Positions 35,510-48,599 of a stretch of DNA of 64,000 nucleotides are shown piece after piece. The position numbers and the translations under genes were made by a program. The first letter of the stretch is position 1, and each line of letters starts with the position of its first letter. Location of the stretch: the NCBI RefSeq assembly GCF_004379255.2, contig NC_056042.1:33273928-33337927 (forward strand), given 5' to 3'. The notes beneath the pieces were generated by a model. That model had not been told where the DNA came from. It saw only the letters and a program-made list of their open reading frames with translations, and ran no database searches. The stretch comes from Salvia splendens. Lineage: Eukaryota > Streptophyta > Magnoliopsida > Lamiales > Lamiaceae.

Positions 35510-37350
35510 ATACAAGTGAGACTTGCTATGTTATGATTTTATTCGGCATTTAAATGTGAATAAGACTTTGTAAAAAACAATCTATATCTTCATGCCCCTC
35601 CCTTAAAAGATTAGTTTGTTAAAAAAACTAGATAAGTGGTCTATTTTTATTTTATCAATTTACTAGTATGCTATAATGTGTGCTCGTGGGCCTCAATCTA
35701 CCATTATATCTACAAACAAGTTGGAAGTCATAGCCATTTTAATAGACTAATATTTTGGCCCTTCAAATGCACTTACCCTACAATGTATGCAATGATATTT
35801 TAAAGAGTTAAGTATGCTCTTTATAGTTTGATTCTTTATTTTAATTTTTGAACTAAACAATTTTCATGGTTAGCGATCAAATCATCGCCAGTGACGAGAA
35901 AATTGGTATTTATATAATAAAATTATTTTCGATCGCTACTGTAAAAATCACATTATATTACTATATCATATGCTACACTCAATGTTTTTACTATTTTTTA
36001 AACTCTGATTTTAGAAAAACAAACAAATGTAAAATCCTTCAGAAAAACAAACAAATGTAAAATCCTAATAAGAGAGGGTAATTTTTAGGCAAAAACTTGT
36101 GTCACAGTTCCTTATTAATTACCAACTTCATCAAGATATTACTATTGTGCTAAAATTTATTATCATCATAATTAAAAGTAATTGTGTTAAAATGATCGAG
36201 GCTATGATTAAAATTGACATTTGTTGTGATTAGGAGTAATTGTTGTTAATAAAGATTACTGTTTTTGATGGAAGCAAAATAGAGTATTCCTTTTTTCAAT
36301 TTCATTTAAAAAAAGAGTGAAATTCGAAAATAGTCTCTGGACTATTGGTTTATCTCGCCCATAGTCTCTGGACTTTAAAAATATCCCCAGACAACCTTGG
36401 ACTAAGGGTTTATCTTGAAAATGGTCTAGGGTTGCGCAATTGTGGAACAAATTGTGCTCCAAATTCAACGCTTTATGTGGATTGCTTTTATAAATTACTA
36501 TACATTACCAAAAAAAACTATATATAAATTCTTGGACATCTATATTTATGTAATCATAAAAACAATAAATTTTATTAAAAAGTAGTTTAATTATTAAATA
36601 ATATATATCTCAATTTTGAGGGATACTATTTTGTAGTAAGTTTTTGCAATGTCTATCTCAAGTTCTCATCTCATCACCTATATACAGCTATACTATTCAT
36701 CTTACTTTTTAAAAATGGTTTATTATTTCATTTTATAATTTGCAATTGTGTATATTTATACACTCCATCTAATTATATTGATATGTGAATAGTTGACACA
36801 TAAGATTTCATTAATTTTTTATAATACTACAGTTATAAATCTAGAGTCGAAAATATTTTCGAAGATCCAAAAAATCAAGAATGCTTTCTAGTTGTGTAAG
36901 ATTTGAAGTACAAATATATAAAAATGCCCTACAAAAATGAGGAATATGAAGTTATCAAGTAAGACGAAGGACAAATATAGGTGAAGAGAGTAGAGTAATG
37001 AGGTTTTAAGTGGGGACAAAATTATACTCCTACATTTGAATAACTAAGCGCAGTTACACCACACAACTAGCAATCCCACTCTCATCCGTCCACACACAAG
37101 AATTGCCCTATCCTCATTAACACACTATATTCAAATTCCACTTCCTCATGTGAGAATGCTTCCCAAATTTTCAACATTTTTTATTCCACATTCTTACAAA
37201 CAACAAAACATAATTAAACATTGGTTGACTTCATATGTCAATAGTCATCCCCATCTCTCACTAGCCACCATAACTCCATCTTATATAGTTAGCCCCACCC
37301 CCCATATTAATATATATTAATCCTCATAGCCAAGTAGTGAACCCAAACCC
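35510..37350. other. AT-rich intergenic DNA upstream of the OPT gene
   Basis: Contains a 28-bp tandem duplication (36013 and 36041) and a stretch of repeated GTCTCTGGACT/GGTTTATCT-like phrases (36325-36430) that looks repeat-derived. A TATA-like motif CTTATATAG lies near 37281, about 75 bases before the OPT start. Confidence 0.5.
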
Positions 37351-37355
37351 TCAAC

Positions 37356-40300
37356 ATGGGAACCTTAGCACCAGCCGTCTTCGTCTTCGCCACGGACGAA
37401 GACGACGAGTCCCCCATCGAAGAGGTCCGCCTCACGGTAACAAACACGGACGACCCGACCCTGCCCGTGTGGACGTTCCGGATGTGGTTCCTCGGGCTGG
37501 CTTCGTGCGCCATGCTCTCCTTCCTCAACCAGTTCTTCGCCTACCGCACCGAGCCCCTCATCATAACCCAGATCACGGTCCAGGTGGCGTCCCTCCCCAT
37601 CGGCCACTTCTTGGCCGCGGTGCTGCCCGAGACGAGGTTCGGGCTGCCCGGGTTCGGCCCGAGGCGATTCTCCCTCAACCCCGGCCCGTTCAACATCAAG
37701 GAGCACGTGCTCATTTCGATATTTGCGAATGCTGGGAGCGCGTTCGGGTACGGGTCGGCTTATGGGGTGGGGGTTGTCACCATTGTTAAGGCTTTTTATG
37801 GGAGAGAGATCTCTTTCTTGGCTGGTTGGCTTCTCATCATCACCACTCAGGTAATTAGGTTCTTGATGTGTATATTTCTACTTTATTTGATTTTGATTGT
37901 GATTTATGATCTTGAATTACTAGTTTTTAATCTGGAAATTATTGAAAGATACATCGACTATTTGATTATGATTGTGATTTATGATCTTAGAGAACCGTCT
38001 TCTTTGCATTCTCCTCTCTCTTACTTTACTATTTTTATACTTTAACTATTTATTATCATTTTTACAAAACGAGTGCAAAAATGACCGTAATGCGGGACAG
38101 ATGGAGTAATAAAAATATCTAAAAAAAGTAGAATTCGTATTTCATACTCAAATAATACTATCTTCTCAACCATAGAAAGATATTTATTGGTGGGTGGTGA
38201 GAAATTAATAAAATGGAATATTGCAGGTGCTGGGATATGGATGGGCCGGGCTTTTGAGGAAGTATGTGATCGAGCCGGCCCACATGTGGTGGCCCGGAAC
38301 TCTAGTCCAAGTCTCCCTCTTCCGGTGAGTCAACTTTTCCGCCTGCTTCCACACTAATATTTTATTAGACTACGAGTCATTATCTCATTATATTGTCATT
38401 TATTTTATAGGAGTATCTCCTATATGTTAATACTATAATATTTCATCAAGTGGGCAATCTTTTCCTTTTCTATGACTTATTGGACTTGATAAGACTCTAG
38501 GTTCACGTTTGTCACCAATTAAGCTATATGATTATCCAATTTTTTCCAAAAGTAATACTCCCTCCGTCCCACTTTAGGAGTCCCGATTTACTATTTTTGG
38601 GTGTCCCACTTTAGGAGTCCCGATTGAAATATTCCATAAATGGTATTCGGCCCCACATTCCACTAACTTTTTTTCCACCCACATTTTATTATAAAAACTA
38701 TTATAAAAAAGTAGGACTACATTCCACTATCTTTTTTCACTGACTTTCCTTTACATTTCTTAAAACTCGTGCCGAACTCAACTGAGACTCCTAAAGTGAG
38801 ACGGAGGAAGTATATTTAGCTGGATACATTATTGCACAATCTTGCTACATATATTTGCTTTAATATTTGATGTACACCACTGAGAGGGAGAGGATGGAAG
38901 CAAGTTATACCTTTTATGAGCTTCACGTGATAAATCTTTGGCCTTTCTGTCACAGCTCACAAACTTACAGTTACTACCTCTTGATCTTAAATGCACCCAC
39001 CAAGATTCCTCAGCAATCAATCAGACTTAGTTTGTGGACAGATTCATGGACCCATACAAACCTAAAATCTAGTCTAGATTCATAGCTCATGGAATCTATG
39101 ACTTAATTTACAGGTTATTGAAACACAGTCAACTTTTACTGATTACTACTAGAAATGAACTCCCTCTAACTTTACTGTCAAGAAACAGCAAAATTGGAGG
39201 CTTTTTCTTAAGCATAGCATAGTGACCATTAGCTAAGTAATTAAGATTAGCTGGAATTCAACTAGATGAGAAAATGTTGTACGCCAAACGCCCAAACCTG
39301 AACGAGGAGCTCTTGAATCGAATAACCTGGTGCGTATCAGCGTATCTGAAGCTCGCACAAAATCAGACTGACATAAGAAAGAAGGAGATATGTGAAATTA
39401 CAGAGGCAACAAGAAATCACTTCTGAGATAAGGTAGATAGAATAAGACTATGTGATATCACTAGGTCGAAAGCTTCGTTATTTATACGTGCAAAGACTAT
39501 TACAAGTGATGAACAGCACCTGATAAGCTGACCAGTTTACATATTTTCCCAAGATTTTGAGATATCAAATGCATATCTCCAAACTGAAACATCTCATGTG
39601 AAAATACAACAATGCAACGTTGTGCAGACTTCGAAGGTAAAAATGAACCAATATTGCAAAGGAAAGAGAGCAGAATTTGCATGTGCACTGTTCATCATTC
39701 CTTTTCAAAATCATGTGTTTTCTCCACTTCATCTGCACATGTAGCGTGGTCCGAGTTGAGACAGACTAAACTCCACATTCTTGTACCAAAACCTCACCGA
39801 TGATTTCTTCCAACTTTGCAGGGCTTTGCATGAAAAAGACGAGGCGCGCATGTCAAGGGCAAAGTTTTTCTTGATTGTGCTAATATGCAGCTTCTCCTGG
39901 TACCTATTTCCCGGGTACCTGTTTCCAACTCTCACAAGCATTTCATGGATGTGTTGGGCATTTTCCAAGTCAGTCACAGCACAGCAGATTGGATCAGGCA
40001 TGAAAGGCCTTGGCCTTGGAGCCGTGACATTAGATTGGACAGCCGTAGCATCCTTCTTGGGCAGCCCGCTAGTAACTCCCTTCTTTGCCATAATGAATGT
40101 CTTTGCGGGTTATGTACTCATAATCTACTTAGTGCTTCCTACAGCCTACTGGGGATTCAACTTGTATGGTGCTAGGAAGTTTCCAATTTTCTCCTCACAC
40201 CTGTTCACATCTCAAGGTCAGAAGTATAACATATCTGCAATTGTAAACGACAAGTTTGAGTTGGATATTCAAAAGTACGAACAACAGGGCAGAATACATC

Positions 40301-42275
40301 TCAGCATGTTCTTTTCCCTGACATATGGGTTTGGCTTTGCAACTATTGCTTCTACCCTAACACATGTGGCCTTCTTCTACGGAAGGTACTGAACTTCGAT
40401 GCTACTTTTTACGTTCATTTTTTCAATTTTGTCTGCTTTATGATATAATGAGAATTGCCTTGTTATTGCATACAAGTAGTAAAAATGATACCACCTAAGT
40501 GTACTTTATGCGTGGAGCATACTCTGGTATTTCATCATCCCAAACATGATGATTAACTTAATAGCTTGTTAATTTGTAAACCACAGGGAAATAATCGAAA
40601 GATTCCGTGCTTCATACAACAAAAAAGAGGACATTCATACAAGGCTTATGCGCAAATACGCAGACATACCATCCTGGTGGTTCTATGCATTACTAGCAGT
40701 GACCTTTACTGCTTCTCTGATGCTCACCATATTCTTGAATGACCAAGTTCAGATGCCATGGTGGGCATTGATCTTCGCCTGTATCATTGCCTTTGTTTTC
40801 ACACTTCCAATCAGCATCATCACAGCCACAACCAACCAGGTAACTGAGCAATGGCATTCCTCTCTAATGTTGTTGCCTACAAAAAAGAAAATAGTTGTGC
40901 CTTCAGTGCCAAACATACACTGTGCATGCTTACAAACACATTCAAGTATCATATAGCAACTGACAATTTTATATTATTATTCTCTGATACAAAAATAAAA
41001 ATGTTTTATTTGCAGACTCCTGGGTTGAATATAATCACAGAGTATGTTATGGGTCTCATATACCCAGGAAGACCAATTGCAAATGTCTGCTTTAAAGTCT
41101 ATGGATATATGAGCATGGCACAAGCTGTCTCTTTCCTAAGTGATTTCAAGCTAGGTCACTACATGAAGATCCCTCCCAGATCGATGTTTATAGTTCAGGT
41201 AGATTGCATTGTTCAATTTATGGAACACTTCACATTCTTCATCATCATGCTCTCAAACTGTGTATACTCAATCAAAATAGAACAATTATGTTTTAGTCCT
41301 AACTAACCACATAGATACATAATTTTAAATGGAAAATAACCAATGTTAGCTAAACTTTGAGTTCTACAGACGTTACCTACTGTAAGGGATAAGACGATGT
41401 GGATACCAAAAGGGATGAGATCCACTCTCTAATAAACTAATCACCAATTCGACTACCTACCTACATATATGATGAGCATGCTCAGCATGGCCTTACTACG
41501 GGAAGTTGGAAAACGTGTTAACATAGAAGAACATAATACTCATCACTCTAAGATGCCAGACAGTCTTTCTATGACATATTGTTGTTTAATCAATAACTGA
41601 AATTCTTACCATCCCAGTAGACTTACTATTCTCATCTGTATTCCATTTATGATGCATCAGTCCGTTGGAACAGTTATAGCTGGAACAATCAACATTTCTG
41701 TGGCGTGGTGGCTACTTACATCTATCAAAAACATATGCCACGATGACCTCCTTCCACCAGACAGTCCGTGGACATGCCCCGGAGATAGAGTCTTCTTCGA
41801 TGCATCAGTCATTTGGGGTTTAGTGGGGCCCAAAAGAATATTCGGAAGTCTTGGAAATTATAGTTCAATGAACTGGTTTTTCCTTGGAGGTGCAATAGGT
41901 CCTGTCATTGTCTGGCTCTTCCACAAGGCATTTCCAAACCAATCTTGGATTCCTCTAATCAACCTGCCTGTCCTTCTAGGGGCAACAGGTATGATGCCAC
42001 CTGCAACGCCATTAAATTACAATGCCTGGGTCATCATTGGGACGATCTTCAACTACTTCCTCTTCCGTTACCGGAAAAACTGGTGGCAGAGGTATAACTA
42101 CATTGTTTCAGCAGCTCTAGATGCCGGAGTAGCTTTCATGGCAGTGGCACTCTATTTTACATTCGGCATAGAGGATAAAGAAATAGATTGGTGGGGCACG
42201 AGCGGTGAACACTGCAGCTTGGCTACTTGTCCTACCGCTAAAGGCATACAAGTTGCTGGTTGTCCAGTTTACTGA
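37356..42275 (+). CDS. Oligopeptide transporter (OPT family, OPT1/OPT5-like)
   Basis: Six exons, 37356-37850, 38227-38324, 39822-40385, 40587-40839, 41016-41198 and 41661-42275, encode 735 residues, normal for plant OPTs. Family marks are [10 protein letters not shown] near residue 110, KIPPR ([11 protein letters not shown]), many hydrophobic membrane segments and a Cys-containing tail ending [18 protein letters not shown] proteins are proton-coupled carriers at the plasma or internal membranes moving small peptides, glutathione or metal-ligand complexes; substrate cannot be told from sequence. The start [20 protein letters not shown] gives the acidic N-terminus typical of the family. Exon 1 is very GC-rich compared with later exons. 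Intron 2 (1.5 kb) contains a Stowaway MITE. Confidence 0.94.
38558..38810. mobile_element. Stowaway MITE in OPT intron 2
   Basis: Starts CTCCCTCCGTCCCACTTTAG and ends with its imperfect inverse (CTAAAGTGAGACGGAGGAAG), flanked by TA on both sides. This is the classic Tc1/mariner-type Stowaway design. Length 253 bp. Confidence 0.88.
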
Positions 42276-42479
42276 AACTATTGTGCTAAATGTTTTCCAC
42301 TAGTAGGTATCAAGGATATTTTTGTAGCCCATATTTCTGTGAGTATTCTGCAATTGTAAGATGTTAAATCAAAGGTAGAAACATGAAATATATGTATCTT
42401 CATCTACTCAAAGTACTTGTATATACACAATAGTCCTATATGAACTAGGAAATCACTAACCTGCTCTACAATTTATACC

Positions 42480-42900
42480 ATATACTGATATACACAAATC
42501 TCATTCTAACACTTTCCGTCAAGTTGGGGCATAGATATTAATAACGCACAGCTTATACAAAGTGACAATCAATCTCAATATGCATGGTTCACTCATGAAA
42601 GACTAGATTAGATGCCATGTGAAGTGCAGCCTGATTATCTCACCACAAATTAGCTTGTATTCAAACATTCAAACCCACTTCACATACAGAAACCAATGTA
42701 CATTCATGATCTCACATACAGATAGTCATAGCTCTATACTCCGAATCCACACTAGAGCGTGGGACCTCTTTATCTTTTAAAACTTTTCGATGAAATCTTC
42801 CTTCCAAAGAACACAGAAAATCCAGAAGTAAATCTTTTGTCTTCTTCCGACCCCACTTTTCTTGGTCTCCTCATACAAGATTCTATCTCATATATCACGG
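42480..42900 (-). pseudogene. Ty1/copia RNase H remnant
   Basis: On the minus strand the region near 42730-42780 reads SSVDSEYRAM and 42556-42636 reads NQAALHMASN...TMHIEIDCHFV, both conserved parts of copia RNase H. The two pieces are in different frames and the second has a TGA in place of a codon after VFHE, so it is a dead fragment. It lies just downstream of the OPT gene. Confidence 0.7.
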
Positions 42901-42904
42901 CATG

Positions 42905-43700
42905 TCTTTGTTAGCTGTAAAAAATGGGACCATAAGTGAAACACATGGTTCAACTAAACCTTTCAAATTAGTCATCATTCCCTCCCTGTAATCTTTTCCA
43001 TATTACACTTCATTCTCATATGCAAATTTGGCCTTCCATTGAAAATTCACCACGAAATTTCATCAGTTAAAAACTAAAAACACTACAATATTCACATCTA
43101 ACAATCATGAAAGAAGTAAAACGCAGCACTCCTATTACCAAAAAATACTACCATCCTCACTAAATAGAATCCAAGATATAGAAATATTGAATTTTGGGGA
43201 AAATGCATTAAAGAAATCCAAAATACATAATTAAGGCTATAATCTTAAACTAAGAAATCCACAATGAATAAAATCTGGTTATAATATACGTAAATATACA
43301 GCACATATATGGTGTCACTAATTTTAGGAATTACTGCAAAATCAAAGGAAACATTCCTCTCCTCCCTCCAAATCATTTCTCTAATAAATACACAAAAACA
43401 GAGGTTAATCTTCACAGAAACATTAGTAGACTGAAGTGATGGCCACATGGGACCTAGTAATTGAATCCTTTTTCCTCATTAATATCAAGAGTTAGTATAA
43501 ACATGGTCAATTGTGTTACATATTTGGGGCTAAAGTACATTTCGGTGTAAAGAAACAAAATTGTCTAATACTTATAAGGTCACAGCCTCTTAATCCTCAG
43601 AAGATATTCCTCACACTTGATATGAGAGGAGTCCCAAACAACAAGGCTGTTGTAATACAAATCAAACCGTCATATTTCAAACAATGCACTGTCAACCAAA
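42905..43700. other. AT-rich intergenic DNA, no gene seen
   Basis: No supported coding frame. Confidence 0.55.
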
Positions 43701-43706
43701 CACTTA

Positions 43707-44825
43707 GGGTGAGTTTGGGAACATGGAATTGGAGCCTCCAATTCCAATTCCATTGTTTGGTATCACAAAAATGTATAGAATTGGAATTGACTTATAATTC
43801 CAAATTTTCAATTCCATATCAAAAGGAAAATTGGAATTTCAAATAGTCATAAAATTAGATAGTTTCAATAACCACTACACACATTTCACATACACTACAC
43901 ACACTTCACACACTACATATATTTCACACACACTACACATACATACTTCACACATTTCACACACCACAAATTTCACACATTTCCCGCACTACACACATTT
44001 CACACACTACACACACTGCACACATTTCACACACTACACAAATTTCACACACTATACACACTACACACATTTCACACACTACACACATTTCACACACTAC
44101 ACAAATTTCACACATTTCACACTATACATACCCTACAAATACATACGCTACATACACTATACACAAAATACGCATACTACACACATTACACACACAATAC
44201 ACACACGACACAAATTTTACACAAAATACACACTATGCATACTATACCCAAAATACATACAATATTCACAAACTAAAATTTTAAATTTTGTTCAGTTTAA
44301 ACTTTTAGAAAATTTTAGTTTTTTTATTCAGATCGGAAAAAAAATCTAAAACTAAAAAAAAAATAAAAAATCGGATGCTTGAAATGTGTAAAATGTGTGT
44401 AAAGTGTGAAGTGTGTGAAATGTGTGTAGTGCAGGAAATGTGTGAAATTTGTGTAGTGTGTGAAATGTGTGTAGTGTGTGAAATTTGTGTAGCGTGTGAA
44501 ATTTGTGAAATGTGTGAAATTTGTGTAGTGTGTGTAGTGTATGACGTGTGTGTGAAGTGTGTGTATGTGTGTGTAGTATGTGTATTTTGTGTGAAGTGTG
44601 TGTATGTGGGTGTAGTATGTTTATTTTGTGTGAAGTGTGTGTGAGTGGGTTTTTGTATATAGTGTGTGTATAGTGGGTGTGCACAAATTATTCAAATTCA
44701 ATTTCATATTAATCACTTCACTTTACCAAACATACGATTTGGAATTGAATTAGAATTCAATTTCTTCCAATTCAATTCAATTCCAATTCCAATTCCAATT
44801 CCAATTCCGTGTACGAAACGGAGCC
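43707..44825. mobile_element. Tourist/PIF-like element with CACA/TGTG fold-back interior
   Basis: TTA flanks both ends (43704-43706, 44826-44828). The left end GGGTGAGTTTGGGAACATGG and the inverse of the right end GGCTCCGTTTCGTACACGG are related, and both lead into AATTGGAATT repeats. This fits PIF/Harbinger (Tourist) ends and the 3-bp TTA target. The interior is two opposed low-complexity arms: forms of CACACATTTCACACACTACA on the left (about 43870-44270) and GTGTGAAATGTGTGTAGTGT on the right (about 44380-44680). No transposase is present. Confidence 0.7.
43870..44680. repeat. Opposed CA-rich / TG-rich tandem arms forming a long potential hairpin
   Basis: The left arm is about 400 bases and the right arm about 300, built of variable 10-22 base units. 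Open frames across both arms (Thr/His/Tyr-rich or Cys/Val-rich) are by-products of the repeat. Confidence 0.8.
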
Positions 44826-44997
44826 TTACAACCTTTCTGTGTTAGAAAGTTTTAGTTTTAAAAGTGATCACATGGAACCCCTAAGGCATAAAACCATTAG
44901 ATCGACACTAGTCCATGAAATCATGGAAGTAACTTCAGAGAGTAAGCCGAGCTAATAACAAAGTAAGTCCCAACGAACTTGCTTATAGCTGATGGCA

Positions 44998-47900
44998 TTA
45001 TCTTATTGGCAATGGCAGTGCTGAACGCCACTGGTTATACTCATCCATACGAATAATAAAGGAGCTGGAACTTGGGAAACCACCACCACCGTATGCCTGC
45101 AGGTAGAGATACAGCAACCAGACTTGAAACTTGATCAGGAATTCTGCTGGAAACGTTCTTATATGGGTTGTTTATATAAGTGCATAAAAGGAGAATAAGT
45201 CTGCTAAGTTGCAAACCAAAGCAATTTCTGATGTATCGGTACCGCTGTCTATAGTTCTCAGGGACATTTTTAGATTGTTCCTCTGCATGTAAAGGACTGC
45301 TCCAATAGGCCTGTTTCATTGGTAGGCATACTCAGTGTGACACATACGGCAAACAAACACCCAGCTAAGTAGCAGTAGCCACACTAAACTTCTGTTTGTT
45401 TTACTTCAGGCATCAAATTTATTATGGTGAAAAGAGAAGCTAATAGTAAAACGAGTATCAAACTTAAAAATTGAAATTTAAACATGCTTAAAAGGTTCAC
45501 CTAGTAATTTAAACTGATGCACGCACACAACAATTAACTACATCAAGGCTCAAGCTAGCCATGAACGATACACCTACATACTATCATCCATATGTTCATG
45601 CATGTTGCTGAGATTAGTGGCAATCTAGTCGTTAAGAATTATGGCATCAAAAGTTTTCAGAAAACATGCAAGACAGAGATGCATATGACAAACATGAAAG
45701 ACTGATGTATAAATGAATTATGAGGCACAATTAATCTTGTGGAAGGACAAAAGGAAAAGAGATTGAGCATGGTTCAATCACCTTAGCCCAGCTGCTGCAC
45801 TCATTTGGCTAAGTTCCTTGCCCATTTCATCACTGAAATCTGAATTCCCATCAGCTCTAATCGCCTAGCCAACAAGATAGATGCCAGGCAATTAACATAT
45901 AATTTTATTACTTCAGACTTTTAATAGTTTCAAGCCTGTCACATGCGAGAATCACCCCAAATAAAAATAAATAAGAATTATACTCTACTTACTTTACTCT
46001 CTCTACACTATAACTATTTAATATCATTTTCCTAAAACCCATGCTTAAAAGAAGTGCCTCACTTACCGTGGGACGGAAGGAGTAGAATATAAAATTAAAA
46101 AGATAAGTGCCTCACTTACCGTGGAAATAACAAGAATAAAGATGATTCAATTAATGTAATTATGTCACATGCTTTAAGATTGACTTAATGATGACAATCA
46201 CAAGCATAATTCAATTAATTAAGAATTGCTGAACAGGTCATTTGACAATTGTCATACCAGACATTCACCATAAAAGCCTCGGCCAAACTTAATCCTGAAC
46301 ACTTTATTCAGCAGTTTACTTGCTTCTGTCGGTCGATTAGAAAGATAGGTGTTTCCCTTGATGATAAAGCCTTCAGAGCAAATCTCTGTTAACTGCTCAT
46401 GGCAGAAGAAGACCAAAACTAAGTAAAGTATTCGAATCTACACAAATCAAAGCATACTGTTGAAAGAATAGTGACTCAGTAACTCTTTTCCTTCAATGGA
46501 GTTGACTTTAAATTATAAAAGATTACTTCATCCAGCAATACAACTATCAGATAGTACAGAATCTACAGATACAGTTAATGCTTTTTGGTTAACAATTGCT
46601 TCAATGGTGTCGTATTTCCAAAGAAGTTAAAAAAATGGAGTAAATTTATACAAATTGCTTGCACCTGTTGATACATGAGTGGGTTAGTGATGCAGTTTAA
46701 TTTCGATCGAAATTCTCTTAGTCCAATATAAAAGGCTTTAATGTTGGGTAAATTCCATTGCCGTAGATCTCCAGCTTCAACATATTTGAGAATCATCTCC
46801 ATGCGTTCTTGGTCATCATGGTTTAGCAGGCTGATATTATCAATCTGCCATGTGTGTAGTACTTAAAATGAGACATCACTACAAACTTATGAAAATTTAT
46901 TAACAGCTGCATAACCAGTAAAACAGAAAACCCAAAATAAAACATCCAGCTCTGAGTTACCTGATCAGATATAGTATCTGAGAGTTTAGCAGAGAAATAT
47001 TCATACACAGTAGTGGAGCTACTCTTCTCAATATTTACATGAAATGAAATATTCGGATCAGAATCTTCCCCTGAAGAAATTTGGGAAAGCACTGATTTCC
47101 GGTGATCAAAACCAATGACCCTAATAACAAAAGATGTTGAGTTAAACCAGCACCAACTTCATTTCCAGAACTCCCAGTTAGAAGGAATCATACATTAAAA
47201 GACATTCAGTAACATGTGCAACTATAACTCACGTGGATGATGTTTGCCTGGAAAGCTCCAAAGGAAAACCTTTCGGACCTAAAAAGTCTAAAGACTAAAA
47301 AGTAGCACGTCTTCATTCCTTCTATGCACAAGTCATCAACGCTAAAGAAACATTACAACGAAACAAGATTATAAGGGAAGAGATATACAGTGGCAAGGTT
47401 ACACAAATGTTAGTACGCCTGTGGCAACTCATCACCAAAAAACAGTGGATCAGGTCCTGAGTCACACCTACTTGCATCTCTGATACAATATTCTGGTGAA
47501 ATGCAAGTATATCCACCAAACTTCAAGCATTTAAAGCAGAATGCAATATTAACATCAAAAATAAATTCATCACAACACCGCCATACATTCTGTGATTGTG
47601 ATTATTGCCAACTATAGGTGATGCACACACGAGATTTAGTACTATTACCTAAATGGATCGAAAATAGAAAATAGGAATTTCTGATTTCATTTCGGTCTAA
47701 ATCGAAAAAACGTGAAAAAGAAGCTCAATCACAAATTATCATTTCACTTCAACACACTTGTGCTGACTTACAACAGCAATGCATACTGCTTAAATACTGT
47801 TTTCACATCAGGATTGAATACTAAATGCCATTTCCAACTGTACACCGCCAGATTATACCAAAAATTATGAAGAAGACAAGCGCACTTCAAGCAGATTAAA

Positions 47901-48449
47901 AGCAGAATGCAATATAAGCATAAAAACAAATTCATCACAACATCCCCATATATTCTCTGATTGTGATTAATGCTAACTAAAAGTGACGAATACATGTAGC
48001 TTAATAGTAATAAATTACCTAAACTGATTGAAATTAGGAAATACTATGAATTTCTGATTTCGTCTCCATCCAAATCAGAAAATGCGAAACAGAAGCTCAA
48101 TTACAAGTTATCATTCATTGAGCATACGTGTGCTGAAATTATAACAATTTTGCATACTGCATACATTCTGTTTACACAGCAGGATTGAAATTAATACTAA
48201 ATCACATTTTTAACTGAACACCGCCAGATAATACCATAAATTCGTGAAGAAGACAAGCGCACGTTACCTGAAGGGCGCAACGGAGGAGAAAGGCAATATG
48301 AAGCAAGGGAGGTTGAGTCGAGAGTGGTAGAGGTGCGCGAAAAGCGCTCCAAATGCGCCGGAGAATGAGGGGTAGTTGTACAGCACCAAGTTGGGGATTT
48401 TGTTCTGCGACGCCTTCCGTATTGCTTCCAGAGTGGCGTCCGAGCGCAA
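44998..48449 (-). pseudogene. DHHA1-type (DHH-phosphoesterase-like) protein gene with frameshift
   Basis: Eight exons follow splice signals: up to 48268 (exon 1), 47341-47233, 47120-46961, 46844-46665, 46392-46258, 45864-45782, 45310-45217 and 45096-44998. Pieces include IPNLVLYNYPSFSGAFGALF, VIGFDHRKSVLSQI, FGRGFYGECL, SAAAGLRPIGAVLYMQRNNL and AYGGGGFPSSSSFIIRMDEY. The Gly-rich GGGG near the end and the overall plan resemble DHHA1 domains of DHH phosphoesterases in a conserved but little-studied plant family. Exon 2 is 109 bases where 102 keeps frame: a 7-base near-duplication (around 47281-47297) shifts the frame after CYFL. No in-frame ATG precedes exon 1; the frame is open upstream to a stop without one. 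Every other junction is intact, so decay is recent or partly an assembly error. Confidence 0.7.
47521..48262. repeat. Diverged tandem duplication (about 364-bp unit) in intron 1
   Basis: 47521-47884 and 47885-48262 are related along their length, sharing CTTCAAGCA, AAAGCAGAATGCAATAT, AAATTCATCACAACA and GAAGAAGACAAGCGCAC at matching places. They differ by many substitutions and small gaps. The second copy ends at the exon 1 donor region. Confidence 0.75.
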
Positions 48450-48599
48450 TTGACGGACCAGCAGAGGAAATCGGAAAGCGGAGGAAGAGGCTGCCAGCCG
48501 CCGTGTGAAGGCAGCGGAGGGAGCTATTTGATTTTTCCGGCGGCAATTTAAAAAAATATTACTCGCAACTGTTTTAAGTGTAAAATGTTTACTCTATTT

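Noticed and set aside
37365..37706. 113-residue minus-strand frame over OPT exon 1
   Set aside because: By-product of the very GC-rich first OPT exon, where stops are rare in all frames.
43831..44349. 172-residue Thr/His/Tyr-rich open frame, and a matching Cys/Val-rich frame at 44375-44644
   Set aside because: Both are translations of CACA/TGTG low-complexity repeat inside a MITE-like element; stops are simply rare in this repeat.
48202..48546. 114-residue minus-strand frame overlapping exon 1 of the DHHA1-like gene
   Set aside because: It begins at TTG rather than ATG and is in a different frame from the conserved peptide IPNLVLYNYPSF.
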